A DNA stretch of 64,000 nt from Streptomyces roseoviridis (GTDB lineage Bacteria; Actinomycetota; Actinomycetes; Streptomycetales; Streptomycetaceae), in NCBI RefSeq assembly GCF_039535235.1, contig NZ_BAAAWU010000001.1, forward strand, positions 7,071,001 through 7,135,000. Reading direction: 5' to 3'. Below, one piece after another: positions 51,021-59,136 of the stretch. The notes below the pieces were generated by a model, which made no database searches, was not told where the DNA came from, and worked only from the letters and a program-made list of their open reading frames with translations. The translations under genes were made by a program, and so were the position numbers. Every line of letters begins with the position of its first letter. Within the stretch, counting starts at the first letter, position 1.

Positions 51021-51599
51021 TCAGAGCTTCCCGGCCACCTGGACGAACCGGCGCCCGCCGAGCACCCGCGCGAACGCGGCCAGGAAGCCGGGCGCCGGGG
51101 CCGGCCAGTCCCAGAACGCGAAGCCCAGGTGGCCGAAGGCGAAGAAGTCCTCGTCCCACTCCCAGGCGGTCAGGTCGCCCGCCCGGCCGCACGTGCCGCA
51201 GTCGGCCGTGGCCGCGCCCGTGCGCTCCCATGCCCGGATGGAGGCGGCGAACGGATCGAAGGCGCCCTCGACCGCCGTCCCGTCGTCACCGAAGAAGCGG
51301 GTCCGTGCCGCACAGTGCGGGCAGACCGCGTACGCGCAGAAGAACGTGCAGCCGTGGAACACCGTCCGTCCGACGTGGACCGCGACCCCGCCGGCCGCCT
51401 CGTGGCGCGGATCCTCCGCCGCCCGCGACCACCGCGGTCCCGGCAGATGCCCGTACGCGGCGAAGAAGACGCAGTCCTCGCTGCGCCCGGCGCGCACGAT
51501 CCCCTCCGAGACGAGCCAGCCGAGGCCGCGCGCGGCGAGCCCCTCCGCCTCCTCCGCCGTGACGTCCGGGACGACCAGCGTCCGGTAGTGGTTCCCCAT
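51021..51599 (-). CDS. Hypothetical protein with two CxxC zinc-ribbon pairs
   Basis: Protein of 192 residues, not assignable to a named family by me. It starts MGNHYRTLVVPDVTAEEAEGLAARGLGWLVSEGIV, and two pairs CPHC (about residue 98) and CGTC (about residue 140) are spaced like a zinc ribbon with a long insertion. A Trp/Phe-rich C-terminal segment WEWDEDFFAFGHLGFAFWDWP follows. ATG 51599 is chosen. Its promoter region contains a 25-bp tandem repeat (51638-51712) shared with the divergent oxidoreductase. Confidence 0.75.
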   Translation of the reverse strand: MGNHYRTLVVPDVTAEEAEGLAARGLGWLVSEGIVRAGRSEDCVFFAAYGHLPGPRWSRAAEDPRHEAAGGVAVHVGRTVFHGCTFFCAYAVCPHCAARTRFFGDDGTAVEGAFDPFAASIRAWERTGAATADCGTCGRAGDLTAWEWDEDFFAFGHLGFAFWDWPAPAPGFLAAFARVLGGRRFVQVAGKL

Positions 51600-51637
51600 G
51601 TCCCGACGGTAGGGCACACCACTGACACTCCTTCAGG

Positions 51638-51712
51638 CGCGCCCACCGGCACCACCGCGGACGCGCGCCACCGACACCGCCGCGGACGCGCGCCATCGAC
51701 ACCGCCGCAGGC
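51638..51712. repeat. Three-copy 25-bp tandem repeat (CGCGCGCCACCGACACCGCC)
   Basis: Three near-identical units in the divergent gap between the zinc-ribbon protein and the FAD oxidoreductase. It may affect promoter spacing. Confidence 0.7.
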
Positions 51713-51770
51713 ATCCGACCCGCCCGCCCGGCCCTCTGGTGGGACCGGCGCCGGGGTGCTAGCAAGAGGC

Positions 51771-53333
51771 ATGACCGCACCGGAGAGCTCCTACGACGCC
51801 GTCATCGTCGGCGGCGGACACAACGGCCTCGTCGCCGCCGCCTACCTCGCCCGCGCCGGGCGCCGGGTCCTCGTCCTCGAACGGCTCGGCACCACCGGCG
51901 GGGCGGCCGTCTCCACCCGGCCCTTCGCCGGTGTGGACGTCCGCCTGTCCCGCTACTCGTACCTCGTCTCGCTCCTCCCGGAGAAGATCGTCCGCGACCT
52001 CGGGCTGCGCTTCGCCGTGCGGAAACGGTCCGTCTCCTCGTACACGCCCTACCACGCCCCCTCCGGCGACTCCGGTCTGCTCGTCGGCGGCGACGCCGGC
52101 CGCACCCGCGCCTCCTTCGCCGCGCTCACCGGCTCCGACCGCGAGTACGAGGCGTGGCAGTCCTTCTACGGCCGCACCGCGCGGGCCGCGCGCCGCATCT
52201 TCCCCACCCTCACCGCGCCGCTGCCGAGCCGTGCCGGACTGCGCGCCCGGGTCGACGACGACGAGACCTGGCGGATGCTGTTCGAGCAGCCCCTCGGCGT
52301 CGCCGTCGAGAAGCACTTCGCCGACGACCTGGTCCGCGGCGTCGTCCTGACCGATGCCCTCATCGGCACCTTCGCCGACGCCCACGACCCCTCCCTGCTC
52401 CAGAACCGCTGCTTCCTCTACCACGTCATCGGCGGCGGCACCGGCGACTGGGACGTCCCCGTCGGCGGCATGGGCGCCCTCACCGACGCCCTCGCCGACG
52501 CCGCGCGCACCGCCGGCGCCACGATCCTCACCGGCCACGAGGCCACCCGGATCGACACCGACGGCACCCGCGCCGAGGTCGCGTACCGCACCGCCGACCG
52601 CGAGGGCGTCGTCGCGGCGGAGCACGTCCTCGTGAACGCCTCCCCGCAGGCCCTCGCCGGCCTCCTCGGCGAAGCTGCCCCGCCGGCCGCCGAGGGCGCC
52701 CAGCTCAAGGTGAACATGGTCCTCACCCGGCTGCCGGCGCTCCGCGACCGCGCCGTCGACCCGCGCGAGGCGTTCTCCGGCACCTTCCACATCGCCGAGG
52801 GATACGGGCAGCTGGCCGCGGCACACGCCGAGGCCGCCGCCGGACGGCTGCCCACCGCGCCGCCCTCCGAGATCTACTGCCACACCCTCACCGACCCGAG
52901 CATCCTCGGCCCCGACGCCGCCGCCCGCGGCTACCAGACCCTCACCCTCTTCGGGCTGCACGCCCCCGCCCGGCTGTTCGCCACCGACCCCGACGGCACC
53001 CGCGACGCCCTCCTGGAGGCGACCCTCGCCCAGCTCGACGCCTGCCTCGCCGAGCCGATCGCCGACTGTCTGGCCCTCGACGCCGACGGCCGGCCCTGCG
53101 TCGAGGCGAAGAGCCCGCTCGACCTCGAACGCGAACTGCGTCTGCCCGGCGGCCACATCTTCCACCGCGACCTCTCCTTCCCCTACGCGGAGGAAGGGGG
53201 CGGCCGGTGGGGCGTCGAGACCGCGCACGCCAACGTCCTGCTGTGCGGGGCCGGCGCCGTACGGGGCGGCGGGGTGAGCGGCGTGCCCGGCCACAACGCG
53301 GCCATGTCGGTGCTGGAACGGGCGGCGGGTTGA
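51771..53333 (+). CDS. Phytoene-desaturase-like FAD/NAD(P) oxidoreductase (PYROXD2-like)
   Basis: Flavoprotein of 520 residues. The N-terminal YDAVIVGGGHNGLVAAAYLARAGRRVLVLERLGTTGGAAVS is the dinucleotide-binding motif of the carotenoid isomerase/desaturase group. GGMGALTDALADAARTAGATI and the C-terminal NVLLCGAGAVRGGGVSGVPGHNAA form the second FAD motif. It resembles the NAD(P)/FAD oxidoreductases found alone in many actinobacteria (PYROXD2-like), not carotenoid-cluster enzymes. ATG 51771 follows AAGAGG. Substrate unknown. Confidence 0.9.
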   Translation: MTAPESSYDAVIVGGGHNGLVAAAYLARAGRRVLVLERLGTTGGAAVSTRPFAGVDVRLSRYSYLVSLLPEKIVRDLGLRFAVRKRSVSSYTPYHAPSGDSGLLVGGDAGRTRASFAALTGSDREYEAWQSFYGRTARAARRIFPTLTAPLPSRAGLRARVDDDETWRMLFEQPLGVAVEKHFADDLVRGVVLTDALIGTFADAHDPSLLQNRCFLYHVIGGGTGDWDVPVGGMGALTDALADAARTAGATILTGHEATRIDTDGTRAEVAYRTADREGVVAAEHVLVNASPQALAGLLGEAAPPAAEGAQLKVNMVLTRLPALRDRAVDPREAFSGTFHIAEGYGQLAAAHAEAAAGRLPTAPPSEIYCHTLTDPSILGPDAAARGYQTLTLFGLHAPARLFATDPDGTRDALLEATLAQLDACLAEPIADCLALDADGRPCVEAKSPLDLERELRLPGGHIFHRDLSFPYAEEGGGRWGVETAHANVLLCGAGAVRGGGVSGVPGHNAAMSVLERAAG

Positions 53334-53408
53334 CGCCCCGCCCGCCCCCCGCCAGCGGCGTGAAGCTGATCTGCGAGGCCGCTTAAGAAAACCTCGATGG
53401 ACCGGGAG

Positions 53409-53493
53409 CCCGACGTACGGAAGATTCTCCTCCAGGGATCTTGGGCGCTTCGCCGTGCCCTGACCCGTACATCACAAGGACGCGTACGTCGGG
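53409..53493 (+). promoter_or_regulatory. Long-range inverted repeat in the tdh leader, occluding its Shine-Dalgarno sequence
   Basis: CCCGACGTACG (53409-53419) is complementary to CGTACGTCGGG (53483-53493). The second arm overlaps the GGGAG ribosome site (53491-53495) of tdh. A 34-codon frame from ATG 53397 ends TGA 53499-53501, two bases before the tdh start. The structure could mask translation initiation unless the leader is translated. Confidence 0.5.
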
Positions 53494-53503
53494 AGCCGTG
53501 ACA

Positions 53504-54535
53504 TTGAAGGCACTGGTCAAGCAGAAGGCGGAGCCGGGACTCTGGCTCACGGACGTGCCCGAGCCGGAGACCGGCCCCGGTGACGTCCTGATCAAGGTCA
53601 AGCGGACCGGGATCTGCGGCACCGACCTGCACATCCGCTCCTGGGACGGCTGGGCCCAGAAGACCATCGGCACCCCGCTGACCATCGGCCACGAGTTCGT
53701 CGGCGAGGTCGTCGAGACCGGCCGCGACGTCACCGACGTCTCCGTCGGCGACCTGGTCAGCGGAGAGGGCCACCTCGTCTGCGGCAAGTGCCGCAACTGT
53801 CTGGCCGGCCGGCGCCACCTGTGCCGCGCCACCATCGGCCTGGGCGTGGGCCGCGACGGCGCCTTCGCCGAGTACGTCGTGCTGCCCGCCTCCAACGTGT
53901 GGGTCCACCGCGTCCCCGTCGACCTCGACGTCGCCGCGATCTTCGACCCCTTCGGCAACGCCGTCCACACCGCGCTCTCCTTCCCGCTCGTCGGCGAGGA
54001 CGTCCTCGTCACCGGCGCGGGCCCGATCGGCATCATGGCCGCGGCCGTCGCCAAGCACGCCGGCGCCCGCCACGTCGTCATCACCGACGTCAGTGAGGAG
54101 CGCCTCGACCTGGCCCGCAAGACCGGCGTCTCGCTCGCGCTCAACGTCGCCGAGCAGACCATCGCCGACGGCCAGCGCATCCTCGGCCTCAAGGAGGGCT
54201 TCGACGTCGGCCTGGAGATGTCCGGCAACCCGCACGCGATGCGCGACATGGTCGCCAACATGACCAACGGCGGCAAGATCGCCATGCTCGGCCTGCCCAG
54301 CGAGGACTTCTCCGTCGACTGGGCGAAGATCGTCACCTCCATGATCACCATCAAGGGCATCTACGGCCGCGAGATGTTCGAGACCTGGTACGCCATGTCG
54401 GTGCTCCTGGAAGGCGGCCTCGACCTCGCCCCGGTGATCACCGGCCGCTACGACTACCGCGACTTCGACGCGGCCTTCGACGACGCCGCTTCCGGCAAGA
54501 GCGGCAAGATCATCCTCGACTGGACCGCCGCATAG
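53504..54535 (+). CDS. tdh: L-threonine 3-dehydrogenase
   Basis: Zinc-dependent medium-chain dehydrogenase of 343 residues that oxidises threonine to 2-amino-3-ketobutyrate with NAD. It follows E. coli Tdh closely: GICGTDLHIRSWDGWAQKTI with the catalytic Cys, TIGHEFVGEVV, the structural zinc cysteines CGKCRNCLAGRRHLC, IFDPFGNAVHTALSF, VTGAGPIGIMAAAVAKHAGARHVV, GLEMSGNPHAMRDM and IKGIYGREMFETWY. TTG 53504 lines up with the E. coli initiator (LKALVKQKAEPG against MKALSKLKAEEG) and has GGGAG 8 bases upstream, so it is preferred to GTG 53498. kbl follows, forming the threonine-to-glycine pathway. Confidence 0.95.
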   Translation: MKALVKQKAEPGLWLTDVPEPETGPGDVLIKVKRTGICGTDLHIRSWDGWAQKTIGTPLTIGHEFVGEVVETGRDVTDVSVGDLVSGEGHLVCGKCRNCLAGRRHLCRATIGLGVGRDGAFAEYVVLPASNVWVHRVPVDLDVAAIFDPFGNAVHTALSFPLVGEDVLVTGAGPIGIMAAAVAKHAGARHVVITDVSEERLDLARKTGVSLALNVAEQTIADGQRILGLKEGFDVGLEMSGNPHAMRDMVANMTNGGKIAMLGLPSEDFSVDWAKIVTSMITIKGIYGREMFETWYAMSVLLEGGLDLAPVITGRYDYRDFDAAFDDAASGKSGKIILDWTAA

Positions 54536-54696
54536 GGGCTCGGTTCCCCTCCGGGCGCCTTCAGCGTGCGTCGACGGCCGATCGTGCTCGGTCCCCCCGT
54601 TCCTCGGGACCTTTGCGCGTTCTCCCTTTCGACGCCCGCGGCGCCCTTCGGCTCACTCGCCCTGCTGCCCGCCCGACTTCCGAAGGAACCCCTCTC

Positions 54697-55896
54697 ATGT
54701 TCGACTCCGTACGCGACGACCTGCGCGCCACGCTCGAAGACATCCGGCAGGCCGGGCTGCACAAGCCCGAGAGGGTCATCGGCACCCCCCAGTCCGCGAC
54801 CGTGGCCGTCACCTCCGGCGGCCGTCCCGGCGAGGTGCTGAACTTCTGCGCCAACAACTACCTGGGCCTCGCCGACCACCCCGAGGTCGTCGCCGCCGCC
54901 CACGAGGCCCTGGACCGCTGGGGCTACGGCATGGCGTCCGTCCGCTTCATCTGCGGCACCCAGGAGGTCCACAAGGAGCTCGAGGCGCGCCTGTCGGCCT
55001 TCCTCGGCCAGGAGGACACGATCCTCTACTCCTCCTGCTTCGACGCCAACGGCGGCGTCTTCGAGACCCTCCTCGGCCCCGAGGACGCGGTCGTCTCCGA
55101 CGCCCTCAACCACGCCTCCATCATCGACGGCATCCGCCTCTCCAAGGCCCGCCGCTTCCGCTACGCCAACCGCGACATGGCCGACCTGGAGCAGCAGCTC
55201 AAGGAGGCGACCGAGGGCGGCGCCCGGCGCAAGCTGATCGTCACCGACGGCGTGTTCTCCATGGACGGCTACGTCGCCCCGCTCGACGAGATCTGCGACC
55301 TGGCCGAGCGCTACGACGCCATGGTGATGGTCGACGACTCGCACGCCGTCGGATTCGTCGGCCCCGGCGGCCGCGGCACCCCCGAGCTGCACGGCGTCAT
55401 GGACCGCGTCGACATCATCACCGGCACCCTCGGCAAGGCCCTCGGCGGCGCCTCCGGCGGCTACGTCGCCGCCCGCGCCGAGATCGTCGCCCTGCTGCGC
55501 CAGCGCTCGCGCCCGTACCTCTTCTCCAACACCCTCGCCCCGGTGATCGCCGCCGCCTCCCTCAAGGTCCTCGACCTGCTGGAGTCCGCCGGTGACCTGC
55601 GCGAGCGGCTGAACGCCAACACGGCGCTGTTCCGCCGCCGGATGACCGACGAGGGCTTCGACATCCTCCCCGGCGACCACGCCATCGCCCCCGTGATGAT
55701 CGGCGACGCCGCCGAGGCGGGCCGGATGGCCGAGCTGCTCCTGGAGCGCGGCGTGTACGTGATCGGCTTCTCGTACCCGGTCGTGCCGCAGGGCCAGGCC
55801 CGCATCCGCGTGCAGCTGTCCGCCGCGCACTCCACGGACGACGTCAACCGGGCGGTGGACGCGTTCGTCGACGCGCGCGCCGCCCTGCGAGACTAG
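54697..55896 (+). CDS. kbl: Glycine C-acetyltransferase (2-amino-3-ketobutyrate CoA ligase)
   Basis: PLP-dependent alpha-oxoamine synthase of 399 residues, as in E. coli Kbl (398). It cleaves 2-amino-3-ketobutyrate with CoA to glycine and acetyl-CoA. Landmarks are NFCANNYLGLADHPEVVAAA, GYGMASVRFICGTQEVHKELE, SCFDANGGVFETLLG, VTDGVFSMDGYVAPL, MVDDSHAVGFVG and the PLP lysine in GTLGKALGGASGGY. GAAGGA precedes ATG 54697. It lies 161 bases after tdh and only 4 bases before the LysR-type gene, suggesting one transcript with both. Confidence 0.96.
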   Translation: MFDSVRDDLRATLEDIRQAGLHKPERVIGTPQSATVAVTSGGRPGEVLNFCANNYLGLADHPEVVAAAHEALDRWGYGMASVRFICGTQEVHKELEARLSAFLGQEDTILYSSCFDANGGVFETLLGPEDAVVSDALNHASIIDGIRLSKARRFRYANRDMADLEQQLKEATEGGARRKLIVTDGVFSMDGYVAPLDEICDLAERYDAMVMVDDSHAVGFVGPGGRGTPELHGVMDRVDIITGTLGKALGGASGGYVAARAEIVALLRQRSRPYLFSNTLAPVIAAASLKVLDLLESAGDLRERLNANTALFRRRMTDEGFDILPGDHAIAPVMIGDAAEAGRMAELLLERGVYVIGFSYPVVPQGQARIRVQLSAAHSTDDVNRAVDAFVDARAALRD

Positions 55897-55900
55897 GGGC

Positions 55901-56809
55901 ATGATCGAAGCGCGGCGGCTGCACATCCTCCGGGCGGTGGCCGACCACCGCACCGTCACGGCGGCTGCCGCCGCGCTCTATCTCACCCCGTCCGCCGTCT
56001 CCCAGCAGCTCGCCGCCCTGGAGCAGGAGACCGGCCACCGCCTGGTGGAGCGCGGCGCGCGCGGGGCCCGGCTCACCCCCGCGGGCGAGATCCTGCTGAG
56101 CCACGCCAACGCCGTCCTGGCCCAGCTGGAGCGCGCGGAGGCCGAGCTCGCCGCGTACGGCTCGGGCGAGGCCGGCACGGTCACGGTGGCGGCCTTCGCC
56201 ACCGGCATCGGCCTCGTCGTCGCGCCCGCCATCGGTGCCCTCGCCCGCACCGCGCCCGGCATCCGGGTCCGCGTGCGGGACGCCGAGGGCGACGAGAGCC
56301 TCCTGATGGTGCTGGACCGGCAGGTCGACATGGCCGTCGCCGTCGAGTACCGGGGTGCGCCCGGCGAGGACGACGCCCGGCTCACCCGGGTCCCGCTCTA
56401 CGCGGAGCCCTTCGACGCCGTCCTCCCGCCGGACCACACGCTCGCCGCCCGGGAGCGGATCGCGCTCGCGGACCTCGCCAAGGACCCGTGGATCGGCCAG
56501 TCCGCCGGCAACCCCTGCCACGACGTGACCGTCCTGGCCTGCGAGTACGCCGGTTTCGCGCCGCGCCTCGAGCACGCGTCCGACGACTTCCGCGCCGTCG
56601 TCGCCCTCGCGTCGGCCGGCGCCGGGGTGGCCCTGGTGCCCCGCTCCGCGCTGCGGGGCACCGATCTCACCGGGGTGTTCGTCCGCCCGGTGGACGGCGT
56701 CGCCCCCACCCGCCGGGTCTTCGCGGCGGTCCGGCGCGGAGCCGAGGACCATCCGCTGATCCGGCCGGTCCTCGACGCGCTGCGGGACGCGGCCGCGTCG
56801 GGGGCCTGA
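55901..56809 (+). CDS. LysR-type transcriptional regulator of the threonine unit
   Basis: Regulator of 302 residues. The N-terminal HTH is RRLHILRAVADHRTVTAAAAALYLTPSAVSQQLAALEQETGHRLVERGARG, and the substrate-binding domain includes DMAVAVEYRGAPGEDDARL and VALASAGAGVALVPRSAL. Its start is 4 bases after kbl, so it is likely translated with kbl. Proteins at the end of a catabolic operon often regulate it. The effector is unknown. Confidence 0.93.
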   Translation: MIEARRLHILRAVADHRTVTAAAAALYLTPSAVSQQLAALEQETGHRLVERGARGARLTPAGEILLSHANAVLAQLERAEAELAAYGSGEAGTVTVAAFATGIGLVVAPAIGALARTAPGIRVRVRDAEGDESLLMVLDRQVDMAVAVEYRGAPGEDDARLTRVPLYAEPFDAVLPPDHTLAARERIALADLAKDPWIGQSAGNPCHDVTVLACEYAGFAPRLEHASDDFRAVVALASAGAGVALVPRSALRGTDLTGVFVRPVDGVAPTRRVFAAVRRGAEDHPLIRPVLDALRDAAASGA

Positions 56810-56830
56810 GGCCGCCGGATCCCGGCGGCC
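56810..56830 (+). terminator. Stem-loop terminator after the LysR gene
   Basis: GGCCGCCGG (56810-56818) pairs perfectly with CCGGCGGCC (56822-56830) around a 3-base loop, beginning right after the stop codon (56807-56809). Confidence 0.8.
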
Positions 56831-57131
56831 CCGGTCTCGCCCCATCGTGATCGACCCGAGCCGGGGCTTCCCGTCGCCCTCCGCCACGGTGAGGCACGTT
56901 CTCGACGGCGACGGTGACGGCGACGGCGACGGTGACGGCGACGGATACAGCAGCGGCGACGGTGACGGCGACGGATACGGCAGCGGCGACGGCGCCGGCA
57001 AGGTCACCGCGCACGGGCGACGTGCCGGACGCCCGCCTTCGCGTCCGTCGCAGCCCCGGTGAGATCTCCCCGGCGGGCGTGCCTCATGGGGTCATCCCGC
57101 GCGCGGTGCGGCCCGACCTCCCACCGTGGCG
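56831..57131. repeat. GACGGC-type hexamer repeats in a convergent gap
   Basis: About 56908-56996 contains GACGGCGACGGTGAC repeats, including two 30-bp units ending GGATAC(A/G)GCAGC. Frames across it would encode (Asp-Gly)n on plus or Val/Ala-rich sequence on minus; neither looks like a gene. The rest of the 300-base gap holds nothing recognisable. Confidence 0.65.
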
Positions 57132-58967
57132 TCAGTCGGCCGACCGGACCCAGCCCCTGGCCTCCACGCGCGCCCCGTCCGCGGGCCGCACCTCGTCGAA
57201 CAGCGGCCGTCCCGTCGCGTCGAGGACCCGCAGCGCGTCCACGTACACGCCCCGGCCCACGTACCGCCGGTCGGTCGCGTACCGCCAGCGCAGCCGTACG
57301 GGCCCGGCGGCCGGACCGGGGGGCAGGGCGGCCCGGACGGTGTGCCAGGCCCGGCCGGACCAGCCGCTCGCCGTGCCCGAGGGGTGCGCCCGGGGCTCCT
57401 GGCCGGGGCGGGCGGCCGTGAACGGCACCGCCGTCCAGCTCGCCCCGCCGTCCGTCGACACCTCCAGGGCCGCGCCGTCCGCGCCCGGTTCGGTGTCCCA
57501 CCACAGGGCGCACTCCAGGCGGGCCGCCCCGGTGAGGTCCGGCAGGGTGAGCGTGGCGGTGGTGGCGCTCGCCATGCCGGAGAACCAGGCGGTGCGTCCC
57601 CGGGCCGGGCGGACGGGCACGGCGCGGGCCAGGGCGTCGGCGGCGGCGACGCGGGGCGCGGAGCCGGAGCGCCAGCTTCGCACGGGGTGCACGGAGTTGC
57701 CGAGGACGACGAGGAAGGCGTCGGTGCCGGGGTCGAGGACGAGGCTGGTGCCGGTGAAGCCGGTGTGCCCGGCGGTGCGGGGGGTGGCCAGGGCGCCCAT
57801 GTACCAGTGCTGGTAGAGCTCGAAGCCGAGGCCGTGCTCGTCACCGGGGAAGGCGGTGTTGAAGTCGGTGAACATCAGCTCCACGGAGGCGGGGGAGAGG
57901 ATGCGGGCGGCACCGTACGCCCCGCCGTTGAGCAGGGTGCGGGCGAGGACGGCCAGGTCCCAGGCGCAGGAGAACACCCCGGCGTGTCCGGCGACCCCGC
58001 CCATGCCGTAGGCGTTCTCGTCGTGCACTTCTCCCCACACCATGCCGCGGTCAAGGCCCGACCACGGCTTGCGGGCGTCCTCCGTGGCGGCGATGTCCGG
58101 CCGCCAGGAGAGCGGGGGATTGAAACGCGTGCGGTGCATCCCGAGCGGAGCGGTGATCTCGGTCCGGAGTAGCTGATCCAGAGTGCGACCGGTGATCTCC
58201 TCCAGGATCAGCTGGAGGGTGATGAGGTTGAGGTCGGAGTAGAGGTAGACGGTGCCGGGCGGGTGCGCCGGCACCTCGTTCCACAGCAGCCGCAGCTGCC
58301 CCTCCCGGGTCGGCTCCTTGTAGAGCGGGATCCAGGAACGGAACCCGGAGGTGTGGGTGAGCAGCTGACGGACCGTGATGTCCTGCTTGCCGCCGCCCCC
58401 GAACTCCGGCAGATACGCCGTGACCCGTTCCTCCAGGGCCAGCGCCCCGCGCTCGATCTGCTGCACCGCCAGGATCGAGGTGAAGAGCTTGGACACCGAC
58501 GCGAGGTCGAAGACGGTGTCCTCGCGCATCGGGATCCGCTCGTCCTCGGGAAGTTCGACGCCGGTGTCGGTCTTCTCGTCGTACGCCGCGTAGCGCACGG
58601 CCATGCCGATCGGCCGGTGCAGCGCCACGGTCCCGCCGCGTCCGGCGAGCAGCACGGCGCCCGCGTACCAGGGATGGACGGGGGACGGGCGCAGGAAGGA
58701 TTCGGCGTCGGCGACAAGGCGGTCCAGGTGCTCGGGCAGCAGTCCGGCCCGCTCGGCCGAGCCGTGCCGCAGCGTCGTCCGCCGCACCCCGCCGCCCTGA
58801 CCGGCACCCGCGCCCGCACCGCCGCCGTCCGCGCCGCCCTCCCCGGGGCCGTGGGCGCTCGCTCCCGGCACCGCACCGATCATCAGCGCACCTCCCAGGG
58901 CGAGGACACCGCCGCCGAACACCCTGCGGCTCAGACCCCGTCCGTCGCTCCTCGACTCCTCCGTCAT
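57132..58967 (-). CDS. Tat-exported serine hydrolase (class C beta-lactamase/DD-peptidase fold) with C-terminal beta domain
   Basis: Protein of 611 residues. The twin-arginine leader GLSRRVFGGGVLALGGALMIGAVPGASA directs it outside. The hydrolase core (about 70-430) holds SxxK as SVSK (serine nucleophile and lysine), YSD in the place of YxN, and HTGFTGTSLVLDP for the third motif. FDLASVSKLFTSILAVQQIERG and HTSGFRSWIP are typical. After residue 460, WFSGMASATTATLTLPDLTGAARLECALWWDTEP begins a beta-sandwich like those in immune inhibitor A. GAGGG precedes ATG 58967. Substrate unknown; it is divergent from the flavin oxidoreductase. Confidence 0.9.
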   Translation of the reverse strand: MTEESRSDGRGLSRRVFGGGVLALGGALMIGAVPGASAHGPGEGGADGGGAGAGAGQGGGVRRTTLRHGSAERAGLLPEHLDRLVADAESFLRPSPVHPWYAGAVLLAGRGGTVALHRPIGMAVRYAAYDEKTDTGVELPEDERIPMREDTVFDLASVSKLFTSILAVQQIERGALALEERVTAYLPEFGGGGKQDITVRQLLTHTSGFRSWIPLYKEPTREGQLRLLWNEVPAHPPGTVYLYSDLNLITLQLILEEITGRTLDQLLRTEITAPLGMHRTRFNPPLSWRPDIAATEDARKPWSGLDRGMVWGEVHDENAYGMGGVAGHAGVFSCAWDLAVLARTLLNGGAYGAARILSPASVELMFTDFNTAFPGDEHGLGFELYQHWYMGALATPRTAGHTGFTGTSLVLDPGTDAFLVVLGNSVHPVRSWRSGSAPRVAAADALARAVPVRPARGRTAWFSGMASATTATLTLPDLTGAARLECALWWDTEPGADGAALEVSTDGGASWTAVPFTAARPGQEPRAHPSGTASGWSGRAWHTVRAALPPGPAAGPVRLRWRYATDRRYVGRGVYVDALRVLDATGRPLFDEVRPADGARVEARGWVRSAD

Positions 58968-59076
58968 GTCCACCCTCTCACCGCTCCCTGAAAGAAAACT
59001 TCGGCCGCTCCGGCAAGATCTGAAACTTTCCTACTGGAGGGGGGCGGATCGCGGAAGCGCGCGGCACGGCAAAGAA

Positions 59077-59093
59077 TCTGACACTGCATCAGA
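59077..59093. promoter_or_regulatory. Quasi-palindrome TCTGACACTGCATCAGA upstream of the oxidoreductase/ligase pair
   Basis: Outer 5-bp arms TCTGA/TCAGA are perfect, with partial inner symmetry. It lies 44 bases before the oxidoreductase start, in an AT-richer stretch. TetR-type sites of this TCTGACnn form are common in front of acyl-CoA genes in Streptomyces (from memory). Confidence 0.55.
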
Positions 59094-59136
59094 AATTCTC
59101 TTCCCTCGGCACGACCGCTGCGGCATCCTGCCGCCC

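Noticed and set aside
56667..57014. Minus-strand frame encoding a Val/Ala-rich hydrophobic repeat
   Set aside because: It is produced by the GACGGC tandem repeat, lacks a ribosome site and overlaps the LysR gene end.
58966..59136. N-terminal extension of the flavin oxidoreductase from TTG/GTG codons upstream of 59137
   Set aside because: The added sequence crosses the operator at 59077-59093 and lacks resemblance to the family, whose proteins begin near the ELSRTLGIEHAIF segment.
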